A DNA stretch of 64,000 bases from Vulcanimicrobiota bacterium (GTDB lineage: Bacteria; Vulcanimicrobiota; Xenobia; Xenobiales; JADMJV01), in NCBI GenBank assembly GCA_019637395.1, contig JAHBVR010000003.1, forward strand, positions 248,001 to 312,000, read 5' to 3'. Both the position numbers and the translations under genes were made by a program. Shown here piece after piece: positions 33,751 to 44,232 of this stretch (position 1 is its first letter; each line of letters starts with the position of its first letter). The notes under the pieces were generated by a model. It made no database searches, was not told where the DNA came from, and saw only the letters and a program-made list of their open reading frames with translations.

Positions 33751-35511
33751 ATGAAAATTCTTCTTGCTTGCCTGGCCGGTCTTTCTTTGTTGGCCGCGCC
33801 CGCTCCGGCCACGCCCGAGAACTTGAGGACACAGGCCGAGGAGTCGGGGTTTCAGCGCACCGGCCGCTATGAGGAAGTGCCGCGCATGTGTCAGGCCTTT
33901 GTGGAGCGCTGGCCGCAGTATTGCGCCACTTCCACCTTCGGCACCACTCCCGAAGGCCGGCCCATGCAGGTGCTGGTGGCTTCCCAGACGGGTGCGCTCA
34001 CCCCGGAGCAGGCCCACGCGGCCGGCATCCCCGTGCTGCTTTTCCAGGGCGGCATCCACGCCGGCGAAATAGACGGCAAAGACGCGGGCTTCCTGGCTCT
34101 GCGCCAGCTGCTGGAAAGCGACGGCCTGCGCCAGGTGGTGGTGGTCTTCGTGCCCGTTTTCAACGTCGACGGGCACGAACGCTTCGGGCGCTACCACCGA
34201 CCCAACCAGGTCGGTCCGGAAGAGATGGGCTGGCGCGTCACCTCCCAAAACCTCAACCTCAACCGCGACTACACCAAGGCCGAGGCCCCCGAAATGCAGG
34301 CCATGCTGGCTCTGCTCAATAACTGGGATCCGATTCTCTACGTGGATCTGCACGTCACCGACGGGGCCGAGTTCCAACCGGAAATCGCCAACCTGATCGA
34401 ACCCATTTTTGTGGGAGACCCCCATCTTCAGCCCCTGGGGAAAGCTCTGCAGAAAGACGTCAATCGCCGCCTGAGCGAGCAAGGCTGCATGGCGTTGGAT
34501 TTTTATCCCTCTCTGCGCAACCCGCAGGACCCGGCCTCCGGTTTTAGCGACGGCGCCTATACTCCCCGCTTTTCCACCGGCTACTGGGCTTTGCACAACC
34601 GCCTCTCCATGCTGGTGGAAACCCACTCCTGGAAAGATTACGCCCGGCGTGTCGAACTGACACGCAAAACGATTCTGGCCCTGGTGGAGCTGGCCAACCG
34701 CGACGGGGTGAGCTGGGTGCAGGCGGGAGCGGCGGCCGATCGAGCCGCTCGGCTTTTGGGCGGGCAAACCATTGCCCTATCACACAAAAACACCGAACAC
34801 CACCGTGACATCTACTTCCCCGGCTACGCTTATAAAAAAACCGCCTCGCAAGTGTCCGGCGATCCGGCCGCCCTCAGCTACGATGCCAACACTCCGAAAA
34901 TCTGGAAGATTCCCTTTTATGATGAGGTTGTGCCGGACCAGGTCAGTGAAGCGCCGCGCGGCGGCTACCTGGTGCCCGCCGGTCAGGCCCCTCTGGTGGC
35001 CGCCAAACTCAAGCTCCACAACCTCCAATATCGAGTGCTGGAAGCCGGCCTGAGCGAGCGGCCGCTGGAGGTATTCCGCGCCGACAGCGCGGATTTCAGC
35101 CAGCGTTCCTTCGAGGGGCGCCAGATGCTGCGGGTCAAGGGCCAGTGGCGCAGCGAAAAACAGGCGCTGGCGCCCGGCAGTCTATGGGTGCCCACCGCCC
35201 AACCCAATTCCCGGCTGTTACTCGCCCTGCTCGAGCCGATGGCCCCGGATTCTTTGCTGAGTTGGGGCTTCTTCAACGCTCACTTCGAGCAGAAAGAATA
35301 CATGGAGGAATATGTGGCCGAGGCGGTCGGTAAGGAAATGCTGGCCCGGCGCCCGGAAATCGCCGCCGAATTCTTACAGAAACTCGCTTCTGACCCGGAA
35401 TTTGCGAAAAGTCCCGCCGCTCGCCTGGACTTCTTCTATCGACACCATCCCTCTTACGATCAGCGCTTCAACCTCTACCCGATCATGCGGAGCGCCGAGG
35501 TGCTGCCCTGA
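33751..35511 (+). CDS. Secreted M14-type zinc carboxypeptidase
   Basis: A 586-residue protein with a signal peptide (MKILLACLAGLSLLAAPAPA). The zinc ligands are in HAGEIDGKD (HxxE) and the distal His in YVDLHVTDG, the order used in M14 peptidases; NLNRDYTKAEAPE gives the substrate-binding Asn-Arg. The C-terminal ~200 residues, beyond the catalytic domain, are of unknown fold. It acts outside the cytoplasm on peptides, perhaps cell-wall or dietary. It lies 109 bases after the lipase gene, with no clear operon link. Confidence 0.85.
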   Translation: MKILLACLAGLSLLAAPAPATPENLRTQAEESGFQRTGRYEEVPRMCQAFVERWPQYCATSTFGTTPEGRPMQVLVASQTGALTPEQAHAAGIPVLLFQGGIHAGEIDGKDAGFLALRQLLESDGLRQVVVVFVPVFNVDGHERFGRYHRPNQVGPEEMGWRVTSQNLNLNRDYTKAEAPEMQAMLALLNNWDPILYVDLHVTDGAEFQPEIANLIEPIFVGDPHLQPLGKALQKDVNRRLSEQGCMALDFYPSLRNPQDPASGFSDGAYTPRFSTGYWALHNRLSMLVETHSWKDYARRVELTRKTILALVELANRDGVSWVQAGAAADRAARLLGGQTIALSHKNTEHHRDIYFPGYAYKKTASQVSGDPAALSYDANTPKIWKIPFYDEVVPDQVSEAPRGGYLVPAGQAPLVAAKLKLHNLQYRVLEAGLSERPLEVFRADSADFSQRSFEGRQMLRVKGQWRSEKQALAPGSLWVPTAQPNSRLLLALLEPMAPDSLLSWGFFNAHFEQKEYMEEYVAEAVGKEMLARRPEIAAEFLQKLASDPEFAKSPAARLDFFYRHHPSYDQRFNLYPIMRSAEVLP

Positions 35512-35554
35512 TTTTCAGGCTTTTTTCAGACCTCTGCAATACATGGGGAAAACT

Positions 35555-36226
35555 ATGCAGTTGCAGCCACCAAACCGGGGGGGCTTGCCGCGGCGGGACT
35601 TGACCAATACCCCGCCGCCACCGTCTACCGCTGACCGAGCTCATCAGGTGGAAGATTGGGCGGAGTTATTCCAGAATTCCGGGCGAGCTGCTCTGCAGGT
35701 ATTGGACGACCACGGCAAGGTCTTTCAACACGTGCTCGAGGCCGGCCAGGGCGTTTCGGCCGGTTATCGCGCGGCCACCATCGGAGTGGGTGCCGCCGGA
35801 ATGGTTCTGGGAGCCAGCGAACTTTACCAGGGCGCGCGCAGCCTGCGCCGGGGTGAAAAGCTGCACGGCGCCCTCAGCCTGGCCGGCGGAACCAGCGCCA
35901 TTTTGGGAGCCAGCGCCAATCTGGCCCAAGGTCTGGCCCCGACTCTATATCATGCCTATCCCTGGGCCCGGTGGAGCGCCGAGGCGGCCGGCGTCGGCGC
36001 CATCTGTGACGGCATCGAAGATCTTCTACCGGACCGGCGGGCCGGGGCCACTCCCTTGCTGGGCGCCGCCAAGTTGCTCAGCGGCGGCCTGCTGATCGGC
36101 TCCGGGCTGCTGGCCAACGCCACTCTGCAGACGGTCGGCTCCACTCTCTACGTCGGTATTCTCTATGGACAATACAAAAACGTGGTCGACGAGTGGCTGA
36201 AAGATCGCTTCAACCACGGTAGCTGA
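35555..36226 (+). CDS. Hypothetical Gly/Ala-rich hydrophobic protein (MQ(L/I)Q family, copy 1)
   Basis: A 223-residue protein of unknown function. The N-terminal ~60 residues are Pro/polar (MQLQPPNRGG...), followed by several weakly hydrophobic Gly/Ala-rich segments (GVGAAGMVLGASELYQGAR, AGGTSAILGASANLAQGL, LLSGGLLIGSGLLANATLQ) that may form membrane hairpins. The ATG at 35555 is preferred over 35543 because GGGGAA lies 6 bases ahead. It resembles the gene at 50,654 in start and layout, so a genus- or phylum-specific family is likely. Confidence 0.6.
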   Translation: MQLQPPNRGGLPRRDLTNTPPPPSTADRAHQVEDWAELFQNSGRAALQVLDDHGKVFQHVLEAGQGVSAGYRAATIGVGAAGMVLGASELYQGARSLRRGEKLHGALSLAGGTSAILGASANLAQGLAPTLYHAYPWARWSAEAAGVGAICDGIEDLLPDRRAGATPLLGAAKLLSGGLLIGSGLLANATLQTVGSTLYVGILYGQYKNVVDEWLKDRFNHGS

Positions 36227-36287
36227 GCAGGGGGTCCGGTCCGCGACCACAAAGCTGTCTCTTTAACTAGGAAGGGACAAATGTGCT

Positions 36288-36761
36288 ATGCCATTACCCG
36301 AAGACCGGCTGACCAAGCTCGTAGCGGAAAGCGAGCTATTGAACGAGTTACGCTATGAGATGGAACGAGCGCGACGTTACGGTTGGGACCTGGGGCTGTT
36401 TCTGGTGGAACCGGACATCCCCGCCGAGGTCAGCGCCGATATGCACTACCCGATTTTGAAGCGCCTGGCCGCCGTCTGCGCCCAGGTGATGCGTTCGGTG
36501 GATAAAGGCATCCGCTATCAAAGCGGGGTGCTCTATCTGCTTCCGGAAACGCCCCTGAGCGGGGTGGAAACGGCCTCCGGCAAAGTGCGCAAGATGTTTC
36601 TCGAACTAAGCTTTGAACACCCCGACGGCAACGGCAGTTTCGGATGTAACGTGCGCCGGGCCATTAAAGTCTTCTCGGGAAAATCGCAAAAGGACGCTTC
36701 CACCGAGGATGGCGCTTTGAAACTGATGCTCGGTCAGTTGCGCGACGCCCTCAAGACCTGA
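36288..36761 (+). CDS. Degenerate GGDEF-like domain protein
   Basis: A 157-residue soluble protein. LLNELRYEMERARRYGWDLGLFLVEPD is the typical opening of a diguanylate-cyclase fold, and RYQSGVLYLLPETPLSGVE matches the region where GGDEF should be (RxG/E-x-F-LLPxT); the GGDEF residues themselves are gone. So it is probably a non-catalytic sensor or regulator of the nucleotidyl-cyclase fold. A GGAAGGGA stretch lies upstream of the ATG. Its 3' end overlaps the convergent methyltransferase gene by 11 bases. Confidence 0.6.
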   Translation: MPLPEDRLTKLVAESELLNELRYEMERARRYGWDLGLFLVEPDIPAEVSADMHYPILKRLAAVCAQVMRSVDKGIRYQSGVLYLLPETPLSGVETASGKVRKMFLELSFEHPDGNGSFGCNVRRAIKVFSGKSQKDASTEDGALKLMLGQLRDALKT

Positions 36762-37389
36762 TTTGCAAATAGGTCTGGCTCCAGCCCCAACTGTAGGGGA
36801 GCTTTTTCGTCTCCAGGACCTCCCAGTGGGGAAGCGGCTCGCTCAGGACCAGGGCGCGCGCACCTGCCGGCGCGGCCGCCATTTCCAGGCAAACCCTTCG
36901 CCAATTCTCGGCGCTCCAGGTGGTCGGCGTCAAGAAATACAGGTCGGCCGGCCCGTAAGGGCCCTCCTCGCGGATGCTGACCGCTTCTTCTACCTGCAAG
37001 GCGCGCGCCAGCCAGCGGGCCTTATTGGCCAGGGCGGGCACCTTTTCGAAGCCGCTGACGCGCGCGCCGAAAACCAGGTGGGCCACCAGTCCCACTACCC
37101 CGCGACCGCAGCCGATTTCGCAAAAATGCTGGCCAGGTTGTAACCCGGCCCAGCTAAGCAACTGGTGAGCGGTGCCCAGCGGCGTCTCTCCGTATATAAA
37201 ATCTTGCGCTTGCCAGCCGGGCGGCGGAGTAGCCGCCATCCCCGGGCGGTGGGCGGCCCCCCGCCAGCTCTCCAGCCAGAGCGCGTAACCCAGCCGCCAA
37301 TACCAATGGTAGCTCCCCCAGCGGACCCCGTAGCGGAGGGCCAGAGAGCCGCGGTGGCCCAGGTTCTGAATGCCGACCCACAACGCCAT
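36751..37389 (-). CDS. Class I SAM-dependent methyltransferase
   Basis: A 212-residue protein. SAM motif I is CEIGCGRGVVGLVAH, with an acidic residue at the end of strand 2 (VSGFEKVP); YGETPLGTAHQLLSWAG precedes it, a layout seen in DOT1-like/histone-type and other single-domain methyltransferases. The ATG at 37389 is the first that removes the shadow over proB; its ribosome site is weak and almost touches the start. The substrate is unknown. It is divergent from proB with a 52-base spacer. Confidence 0.65.
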   Translation of the reverse strand: MALWVGIQNLGHRGSLALRYGVRWGSYHWYWRLGYALWLESWRGAAHRPGMAATPPPGWQAQDFIYGETPLGTAHQLLSWAGLQPGQHFCEIGCGRGVVGLVAHLVFGARVSGFEKVPALANKARWLARALQVEEAVSIREEGPYGPADLYFLTPTTWSAENWRRVCLEMAAAPAGARALVLSEPLPHWEVLETKKLPYSWGWSQTYLQIRS

Positions 37390-37441
37390 CCCTTCAGGCT
37401 TACTGGAGGCTGAGGCGCGGAACCTGCCGAACGCCAACCCT

Positions 37442-38533
37442 ATGAGTTCTCGGCGAGTGGTGGTCAAATGCGGCACGGCCGTCATGCTGGGCAGCGAGGG
37501 CAAGCTGCAAGGCGTCCTGCTGATGTCTCTGGCCCGGCAAATTCGCGAGCTGCGCGATCTTGGCTGGGAAGTGGTGGTGGTCAGTTCCGGGGCGGTCGGA
37601 ATGGGGCGCAGCCTGCTCAAGACCGGTCAGGAAAACCTGCGCGAGAAGCAGGCTCTGGCGGCTCTCGGCCAGGTCGAACTGATGAACGTCTGGCGGCGGC
37701 TCTTCGATCTGCTGGACGTTCAAGTCGCCCAGGTGCTCTTGACCCGAGAAGACTTGCGGGCCCGGGAACGCTATCTGAACGCGCGCCATACGTTGGTGAC
37801 CCTGCTCTCGGCCGGGGTACTGCCGATCATCAATGAAAACGATTCGGTGGCGGTGACCGAAATTCGCTTCGGCGACAACGATATTCTCTCGTGCCTGGTG
37901 GGAGCCTTACTGGATGCGGAGATGGTCATCAACCTCACCCAGGCCCCCGGCCTGCTGGACTTTTCTCATGAGCCGCCCCGGCGCTTGCCGCTGGTTCAGT
38001 CGATTACTCCCGAGATCATGGGACTGGTGCGCAGTGAAATCTCGCGCGGCGGCACCGGTGGCATGCTCTCCAAGCTGGAAGCGGCCAAAGTAGCGTTGGA
38101 ATGCGGCACTTCCATGGTCATAGCCAAAGCGCAGGAGGCGGACGTCCTGCTACGCCTGGTGCAAGGAGAGGACGTGGGCACGCGCTTCGTGCCCGGCGGG
38201 CGGCGCCTGAATAGCCGCAAACGCTGGCTGGCCGCCGGCGGTGCGCCGCGGGGCAAGCTGCACCTGGACGCGGGGGCGGCGCGCGCTCTGTCGGCGGGTG
38301 GCAGCGTTCTGCCGGTAGGCATCCGGCTGGTCGAGGGAGAGTTCGGCATCGGCGACCTGGTCAGCCTGATCGATCCCGACGGTCACGAAAAGGGCCGCGG
38401 CCTGGTCAACTATCCCAGTCACGAACTCCAGAAACTCAAGGGACAACCCAGTTCACGCCTGGAGGAGCTGCTCGGCTACCGGGGCCATCCGGAAGCGGTG
38501 CACCGCGACCATCTTTACGCCCGGGAGTCTTGA
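37442..38533 (+). CDS. proB: Glutamate 5-kinase
   Basis: A 363-residue enzyme for the first step of proline synthesis (Glu + ATP to gamma-glutamyl phosphate). The amino-acid-kinase fold shows VVSSGAVGMG, INENDSVAVTEIRFGDND and SRGGTGGMLSKLEAA. The last ~80 residues are a PUA domain (KLHLDAGAARALSAGGSVLP). The ATG at 37442 starts at the usual SRRVVVKCGTAV; a longer in-frame start at 37370 would overlap the divergent methyltransferase gene. It is followed 3 bases later by proA, the partner enzyme, so the pair is an operon. Confidence 0.93.
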   Translation: MSSRRVVVKCGTAVMLGSEGKLQGVLLMSLARQIRELRDLGWEVVVVSSGAVGMGRSLLKTGQENLREKQALAALGQVELMNVWRRLFDLLDVQVAQVLLTREDLRARERYLNARHTLVTLLSAGVLPIINENDSVAVTEIRFGDNDILSCLVGALLDAEMVINLTQAPGLLDFSHEPPRRLPLVQSITPEIMGLVRSEISRGGTGGMLSKLEAAKVALECGTSMVIAKAQEADVLLRLVQGEDVGTRFVPGGRRLNSRKRWLAAGGAPRGKLHLDAGAARALSAGGSVLPVGIRLVEGEFGIGDLVSLIDPDGHEKGRGLVNYPSHELQKLKGQPSSRLEELLGYRGHPEAVHRDHLYARES

Positions 38534-38536
38534 AAT

Positions 38537-39775
38537 ATGAGCGATTTACGTCAACAGGCCCAAGATTGCAAACAGGCCAGCCGGCGGCTGGCCTGGCTGG
38601 CCACCGCCGACAAGGACCGAATTCTCACGCGGCTGGCCGCTCAATTACGAGCGCAGACGGACCCGTTGTTGGCAGCCAACCGGCGTGATTGCGAAGCCGG
38701 CGCCCTGGCCGGCCTGAGCGACGCCTTGCTGGACCGGCTGCGGCTCGATGAACAACGCATCGAGGGGATGGCCCAGGGTTGCGAACAGGTGGCCCGGCTC
38801 ACCGACCCGGTGGGGCGCGAAATCGCCTGGACCAGGCCGAACGGGCTGCTCATCCGCAAGGTGCGAGTGCCCCTGGGGGTCCTCTGCATCATCTATGAAG
38901 CGCGACCGAATGTGACGGTCGAATCCGCCTGCCTGGCCATCAAGTCGGGTAACGGAGCCCTGCTGCGCGGTTCGCGCTCGGCTCTGAATTCCAATCAAGT
39001 TCTGGTGAAGATCATTCAAGAATGCCTGACAGAGGCCGGGCTACCGGCGCAAGCCATCGCGGGCGTGGCCGACCTCAGCCACGAATCCATCACCACTCTG
39101 GGGCGCATGAACGGACTGATCGACCTGATGATTCCGCGCGGCGGCGCGGAGCTGATCAAGCGGGTGGTGGAGACTTCCACCGTGCCCGTGCTGGAGACCG
39201 GGGTTGGGGTCTGTCATCTCTTCGTGGAAGCCAGCGCCGACCTGGCCATGGCCGTGCCCGTCATCCTGAATTCCAAGTGTTCGCGCCCGGCCGTGTGCAA
39301 CTCGCTTGAGACTTTACTTCTGGACGAAACCGTGGCTTTCGAAACAATCCAAGGGCTGGAGCCCGAGATCAAGAATAAAGTGCGCGTGCAAGGCTGCCCG
39401 CGCACCCTGGCCTTGTTGCCCTGGGCGGCACCGGCCACGCCTGAGAACTGGGACACCGAATCCATGGACATGATCTTGAACGTCAAGGTGGTGAACGGCC
39501 TGGACGAGGCCCTGGAGCACATCCGCCGGCACAGCACCGGCCATACCGAAGCCATCCTGACCAGAGATCTCGAATCAGCCCGCCGCTTTCAGCGCGAAGT
39601 GGACGCCTGCGCGGTCAATGTCAATGCTTCCACCCGTTTCACCGACGGCGGAGAATTCGGCTTCGGCGCGGAGATCGGCATCTCCACCCAGAAAATGCAC
39701 GCTCGCGGCCCCGTCGGATTGGATGAACTCACCACCTACAAATACTGGGTGGAAGGCCAGGGCCAGATTCGTTGA
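38537..39775 (+). CDS. proA: Gamma-glutamyl phosphate reductase
   Basis: A 412-residue aldehyde-dehydrogenase-fold enzyme reducing gamma-glutamyl phosphate to the semialdehyde with NADPH. IYEARPNVTVESACLAIKSGN and the active-site Cys in NSKCSRPAVCNSLE are plainly visible, and the C-terminus carries TRFTDGGEFGFGAEIGIST. Length and motifs are normal. Its last bases hold the -35 of the toxin-antitoxin promoter that follows. Confidence 0.95.
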   Translation: MSDLRQQAQDCKQASRRLAWLATADKDRILTRLAAQLRAQTDPLLAANRRDCEAGALAGLSDALLDRLRLDEQRIEGMAQGCEQVARLTDPVGREIAWTRPNGLLIRKVRVPLGVLCIIYEARPNVTVESACLAIKSGNGALLRGSRSALNSNQVLVKIIQECLTEAGLPAQAIAGVADLSHESITTLGRMNGLIDLMIPRGGAELIKRVVETSTVPVLETGVGVCHLFVEASADLAMAVPVILNSKCSRPAVCNSLETLLLDETVAFETIQGLEPEIKNKVRVQGCPRTLALLPWAAPATPENWDTESMDMILNVKVVNGLDEALEHIRRHSTGHTEAILTRDLESARRFQREVDACAVNVNASTRFTDGGEFGFGAEIGISTQKMHARGPVGLDELTTYKYWVEGQGQIR

Positions 39776-39806
39776 CAAAGTAGCCACCGGTAGCTACCTT
39801 AAAAAG
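39773..39806 (+). promoter_or_regulatory. Toxin-antitoxin promoter with palindromic operator
   Basis: TTGACA at 39773-39778 overlaps the proA stop and is a perfect -35. Seventeen bases later TACCTT is a poor -10 at 39796-39801. Between and over it lies GGTAGCTACC (39790-39799), a perfect 10-base palindrome, with a related TAGCCACC half-site just before. This fits autorepression by the Phd-type antitoxin encoded immediately downstream. Confidence 0.6.
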
Positions 39807-40097
39807 ATGAAGTCCGTCGGGATTAAGGCCCTTAAGGATAAACTCAGCGAGTACGTGCGCCTGGCGGCAGCCGGCGAAACCATCCTGGTCACGGACCGTG
39901 ACCAAGTTGTGGCGGAATTAGTGCCCCCCCGCGAAAACCGCAGTCCCATCCTGGCCGATGCTCTGCTGGCCGAGGCGGTGCGCAAGGGGTGGCTCACTCC
40001 ACCCTCCATCACCAGCGCGGTACCCTGGGCTCCCGCTCCGGTCGCTCCGCTGGAGCAGCTCCTGAAGGAGCTTTCCGAAGATCGGGGCGGGCGTTGA
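39807..40097 (+). CDS. Phd/YefM-type antitoxin
   Basis: A 96-residue antitoxin. The N-terminal part (MKSVGIKALKDKLSEYVRLA, then GETILVTDRDQVVAELVPP) is the usual DNA-binding dimer fold of the Phd/YefM family; the C-terminal tail would wrap the toxin. The ATG at 39807 directly follows the operator/promoter; upstream codons in the same frame are antisense/shadow of proA. Its stop overlaps the toxin start (TTGA). It should repress its own promoter and neutralise the PIN toxin. Confidence 0.85.
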   Translation: MKSVGIKALKDKLSEYVRLAAAGETILVTDRDQVVAELVPPRENRSPILADALLAEAVRKGWLTPPSITSAVPWAPAPVAPLEQLLKELSEDRGGR

Positions 40098-40476
40098 TCT
40101 ACCTGGACACCTCCGTTGCTTTGGCCCATCTGTTGGCCGAAAACCGCCGGCCACCCCTCTCCCTCTGGAACGAAACTCTCGTCTCGAGCCGGCTACTCGA
40201 GTATGAACTCTGGACTCGCATCCATGCGCGGGGATTGGAAGCGAGCCATGGCGAGGCGACTCGCCAACTGGTTGCTCGAGTGGCGCTGGTGGAGATGGTA
40301 GGGCCAGTCCTGAGCCGAGCCCTGCAACCGTTTCCCCTGCCCGTGCGTACGCTCGACGGGCTCCATCTGGCCACGATGGATTTTTTACACCGTCAGGGTC
40401 AAGTGATCGAACTGGCATCTTATGACGACCGGCTGGCCGAAGCGGCCAGGGCCATAGGCTTCGCCAGCGCCAGTTG

Positions 40477-40480
<4 letters not shown>
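40094..40480 (+). CDS. VapC-like PIN-domain toxin
   Basis: A 128-residue PIN nuclease, probably cutting RNA. The acidic quartet is visible: Asp in IYLDTSVALAHLL, Glu in LLEYELWTR, Asp in TLDGLHLATMDFL and Asp in SYDDRLAEAA. The TTG at 40094 is coupled to the antitoxin stop. Length is normal and no frameshift was seen, so the pair is probably functional. It is convergent with rtcB, overlapping by four bases. Confidence 0.88.
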
Positions 40481-41871
<1,391 letters not shown>

Positions 41872-42258
41872 TTAGAACTCCAGGGTCATGCCCAGGGCGA
41901 GGCCCACGGTATCGAGCAGCTCCTGTGGTTCAAAGGGCTTGGCCAGGAAAAAGCTGGCACCCCCTTCCAGGCTCTCGATCAAATGGTGGTTTTCGCTGCG
42001 GGCCGTCAGCATGATAACGGGGATATCCTGATTGCGGCTGCTCTGGCGCAAGGTCTTGATCACTTCCACGCCACTCATAGCAGGCATGGTGTAATCGATC
42101 AGCAGTAACTGATAATCCGACTGAGCCATCTTTTCGAGCGCGCTGGGACCGTCCTCGCTGCCTTCCACTTCCAGTTCCCCCCCCGAGAACTGCAACAGGC
42201 GCATGACCATATTCCGGATTGGATCGTCATCATCTACGACCAGGACGCGGGCTGCCAT
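41872..42258 (-). CDS. Stand-alone response regulator (receiver domain)
   Basis: A 128-residue CheY-like protein. The acidic pocket is VVDDDDP, the phosphate-accepting Asp is in LLIDYTMP, with Thr in IMLTARSE and Lys in FLAKPF. There is no output domain, so it acts by protein contact. No histidine kinase is near. It is adjacent to rtcB on the same strand, which may be chance. Confidence 0.88.
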   Translation of the reverse strand: MAARVLVVDDDDPIRNMVMRLLQFSGGELEVEGSEDGPSALEKMAQSDYQLLLIDYTMPAMSGVEVIKTLRQSSRNQDIPVIMLTARSENHHLIESLEGGASFFLAKPFEPQELLDTVGLALGMTLEF

Positions 42259-42301
42259 CGACGGATCCTCCCCTCAAGCTACGATAGTAACAAAGCATTG
42301 C

Positions 42302-42338
42302 GGTAAAAACAAACAACTCCCTCCTGGCGGAGAGAGTT
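42302..42338 (-). terminator. Rho-independent terminator
   Basis: On the minus strand AACTCTCTCC / GGAGGGAGTT form a 10-bp stem with GCCA loop (42315-42338), followed by a T-rich tract ending TTTGTTTTT. It lies 26 bases after the stop of the secreted-protein gene and before the receiver gene, so it separates the two transcripts. Confidence 0.75.
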
Positions 42339-42363
42339 GCCGGTTCTCAAGCGAAAAGAAAGA

Positions 42364-42804
42364 CTACTTGGTCTTGTCTTTGAGCCACTTGTAGAAGGGA
42401 ACCACGTGCACCAGACGGGCGCGATGGCGGTCATCACTGGTCACCTTCACCTTGGAGCCAACGTGAACACCGGCGTTGGTGGGAACCCAGCTGGTGCCGT
42501 TCTCGTAAACATAGAAGGTGATCAGGTCGCCGCTGCCGTCAGCCTTGATCTGAACCCGGACCTGGTCAACATAAGTGACCTCGCCCGAGTATTTCTTGCT
42601 CCACGATCCACCATGGAAGGGGGCGTTTCCGGTCTCCTGGAATCCACCCGGTCCCCAGTTGGGACCAGCCCACGGGTAATACCAGGCTCCGGCGAAATTC
42701 TCCGAGTTGGAGTGTCCTCTTTCGCTCTCATTCTTGGCGCTGGCGGCTCCGGCAACGCTGGCGGCTAGGGCCATCGTGAGAACCAGATTGGTAAGCTTGC
42801 GCAT
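42364..42804 (-). CDS. Small secreted protein, function unknown
   Basis: A 146-residue protein with a clear signal peptide (MRKLTNLVLTMALAASVAGA, cut near ASA-KN). The mature part is Gly/Trp/Asn-rich at first (YYPWAGPNWGPGG) and then beta-strand-like (SGEVTYVDQVRVQIKADGS); DDRHRARLVHVVPFYKW follows. There are no catalytic motifs. GGAGAG lies 8 bases before the ATG, and a good terminator follows. Probably a monocistronic, highly expressed periplasmic or exported protein. Confidence 0.75.
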   Translation of the reverse strand: MRKLTNLVLTMALAASVAGAASAKNESERGHSNSENFAGAWYYPWAGPNWGPGGFQETGNAPFHGGSWSKKYSGEVTYVDQVRVQIKADGSGDLITFYVYENGTSWVPTNAGVHVGSKVKVTSDDRHRARLVHVVPFYKWLKDKTK

Positions 42805-43044
42805 ATCTGTATCTCTCCTTTATTCGATCTTTCTTGCTGCACACATCGTGAGTGTGACGTTCTTCGCCCGGTTGCACGCTTGTGGCTTCGGGCCGCTGCT
42901 TCTCCTACCTCAATGAAGATCCTTTTCATCGAGTCTGAAAATCTTTCGATACTGTTCGATTTCCAAAAGAACGCGGTCAGCATTTCCCCCGCCCGCCTAC
43001 CTCCTAAACCCAGGGAATCCTCAGGGCAGCCCGAAAATATCCCT

Positions 43045-44232
43045 ATGTCGCGGTGCATCGACGATAAGCCCCGTGTGCGCTGGATGCAGCCTGAGCTCCT
43101 GCAAGTCAAGGGAGAAACCTTTGTCAGTTTGCGCGACCCGGCCGGAATTCAGGCCGATATCATGCTGCTCAGCCCGCTCGCCTACCAACTCACCCAGTTG
43201 ATGGACGGACTTCATTCGCGCCCGCAAATCTTGGAGCAGGCGCGGGAGCGCTGGGGCGTGCGCCTGCAGGCCGAGCAACTGGATCAATTGCTCAACTCGC
43301 TGGAAGAGCGCTACGTCCTGGATAATGCCACCAGCCGCGGCTATTTGCGCGATCTGGCCTGCCGGCCCGCCGCCCACGCGGGCTCCGCCTACCCGGCCGA
43401 TCCTCGGGAACTGGCGGAATTCCTGAATCAACTCATCGGCTCGGAGGCCCCGCGGGAAAAACAGGCTGGTTCCGCTTACTTAATTCCCCACATCGACTTG
43501 CGTCGGGGCCGCGAAAGCTATGCTCAAGCTTATCGCCACGCCCGGTCCAGCCTGGAAGACTTTGACCTCTTTGTCATTCTGGGAATCACTCACGCCTACA
43601 GCCACAATCCCTTCGTGCTCACCCGCAAGGATTTCGAGACGCCGCTGGGGCGAGTGGAGACCGATCAAGATCTGGTGGAAAAATTAGCTGCCGACCTGCC
43701 TTTCGATCCCTTCCTGGACGAATTTAACCACCTCGGCGAGCACTCGATCGAATTCCAACTGGTTTTTCTGCAACACCTGCGCTCACGGCCGGTCAAGATC
43801 GTTCCGATTCTGTGCGGGTCGTTCCAGGAATGCCTGGAAACGCCGCGCTGGCCCGAGGAGGACCCCAGAGTGGCCGCCTTTCTGGAACGTTTAGGTGAAG
43901 TTGTGCCGCGCTCACGCACCTGCTGGCTCGCCTCGGTCGATCTGGCTCACATGGGACAGCGTTTCGATGGGCCACCCTTATCCGTGCCGGCCTTGCAGAA
44001 GATCGAGGAGCGTGATCGCGAGTCCATCGCGGCGGCGGTAGCGGGCGACGCTCGGGGCTTTCTGGCTACCCTCCAGGCGGATCGGGGCCAGCGCAATTAC
44101 TGTGGCACCTCGGCCATTTACTCGCTGCTCCAGGTGCTCAAGCCGGGCTCCGGCACCTTGCTGAACTACCAGCAGTGCAACGAACCGGGCCTGACCTCAA
44201 CTGTAACGGTGGCCTCGGTTAGCTTTCCATAG
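43045..44232 (+). CDS. MEMO-family protein (AmmeMemoRadiSam system protein B) with N-terminal PqqD-like region
   Basis: A 395-residue protein. Residues ~110-395 are the MEMO1/AmmeMemoRadiSam B domain, with the conserved His in PHIDLRRG, His in GITHAYSHN and Cys in NYCGTSAIY; catalysis is not established for the family. Residues ~20-95 (LRDPAGIQADIMLLSPLAYQ, QLDQLLNSLEERYVLDN) resemble a PqqD/winged-helix-like domain. The ATG at 43045 is the first that starts at the family-like region; the frame is open to 42880, and its ribosome site is weak, so the start is uncertain. The partner AMMECR1 and radical SAM genes are not in the window. Confidence 0.78.
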   Translation: MSRCIDDKPRVRWMQPELLQVKGETFVSLRDPAGIQADIMLLSPLAYQLTQLMDGLHSRPQILEQARERWGVRLQAEQLDQLLNSLEERYVLDNATSRGYLRDLACRPAAHAGSAYPADPRELAEFLNQLIGSEAPREKQAGSAYLIPHIDLRRGRESYAQAYRHARSSLEDFDLFVILGITHAYSHNPFVLTRKDFETPLGRVETDQDLVEKLAADLPFDPFLDEFNHLGEHSIEFQLVFLQHLRSRPVKIVPILCGSFQECLETPRWPEEDPRVAAFLERLGEVVPRSRTCWLASVDLAHMGQRFDGPPLSVPALQKIEERDRESIAAAVAGDARGFLATLQADRGQRNYCGTSAIYSLLQVLKPGSGTLLNYQQCNEPGLTSTVTVASVSFP

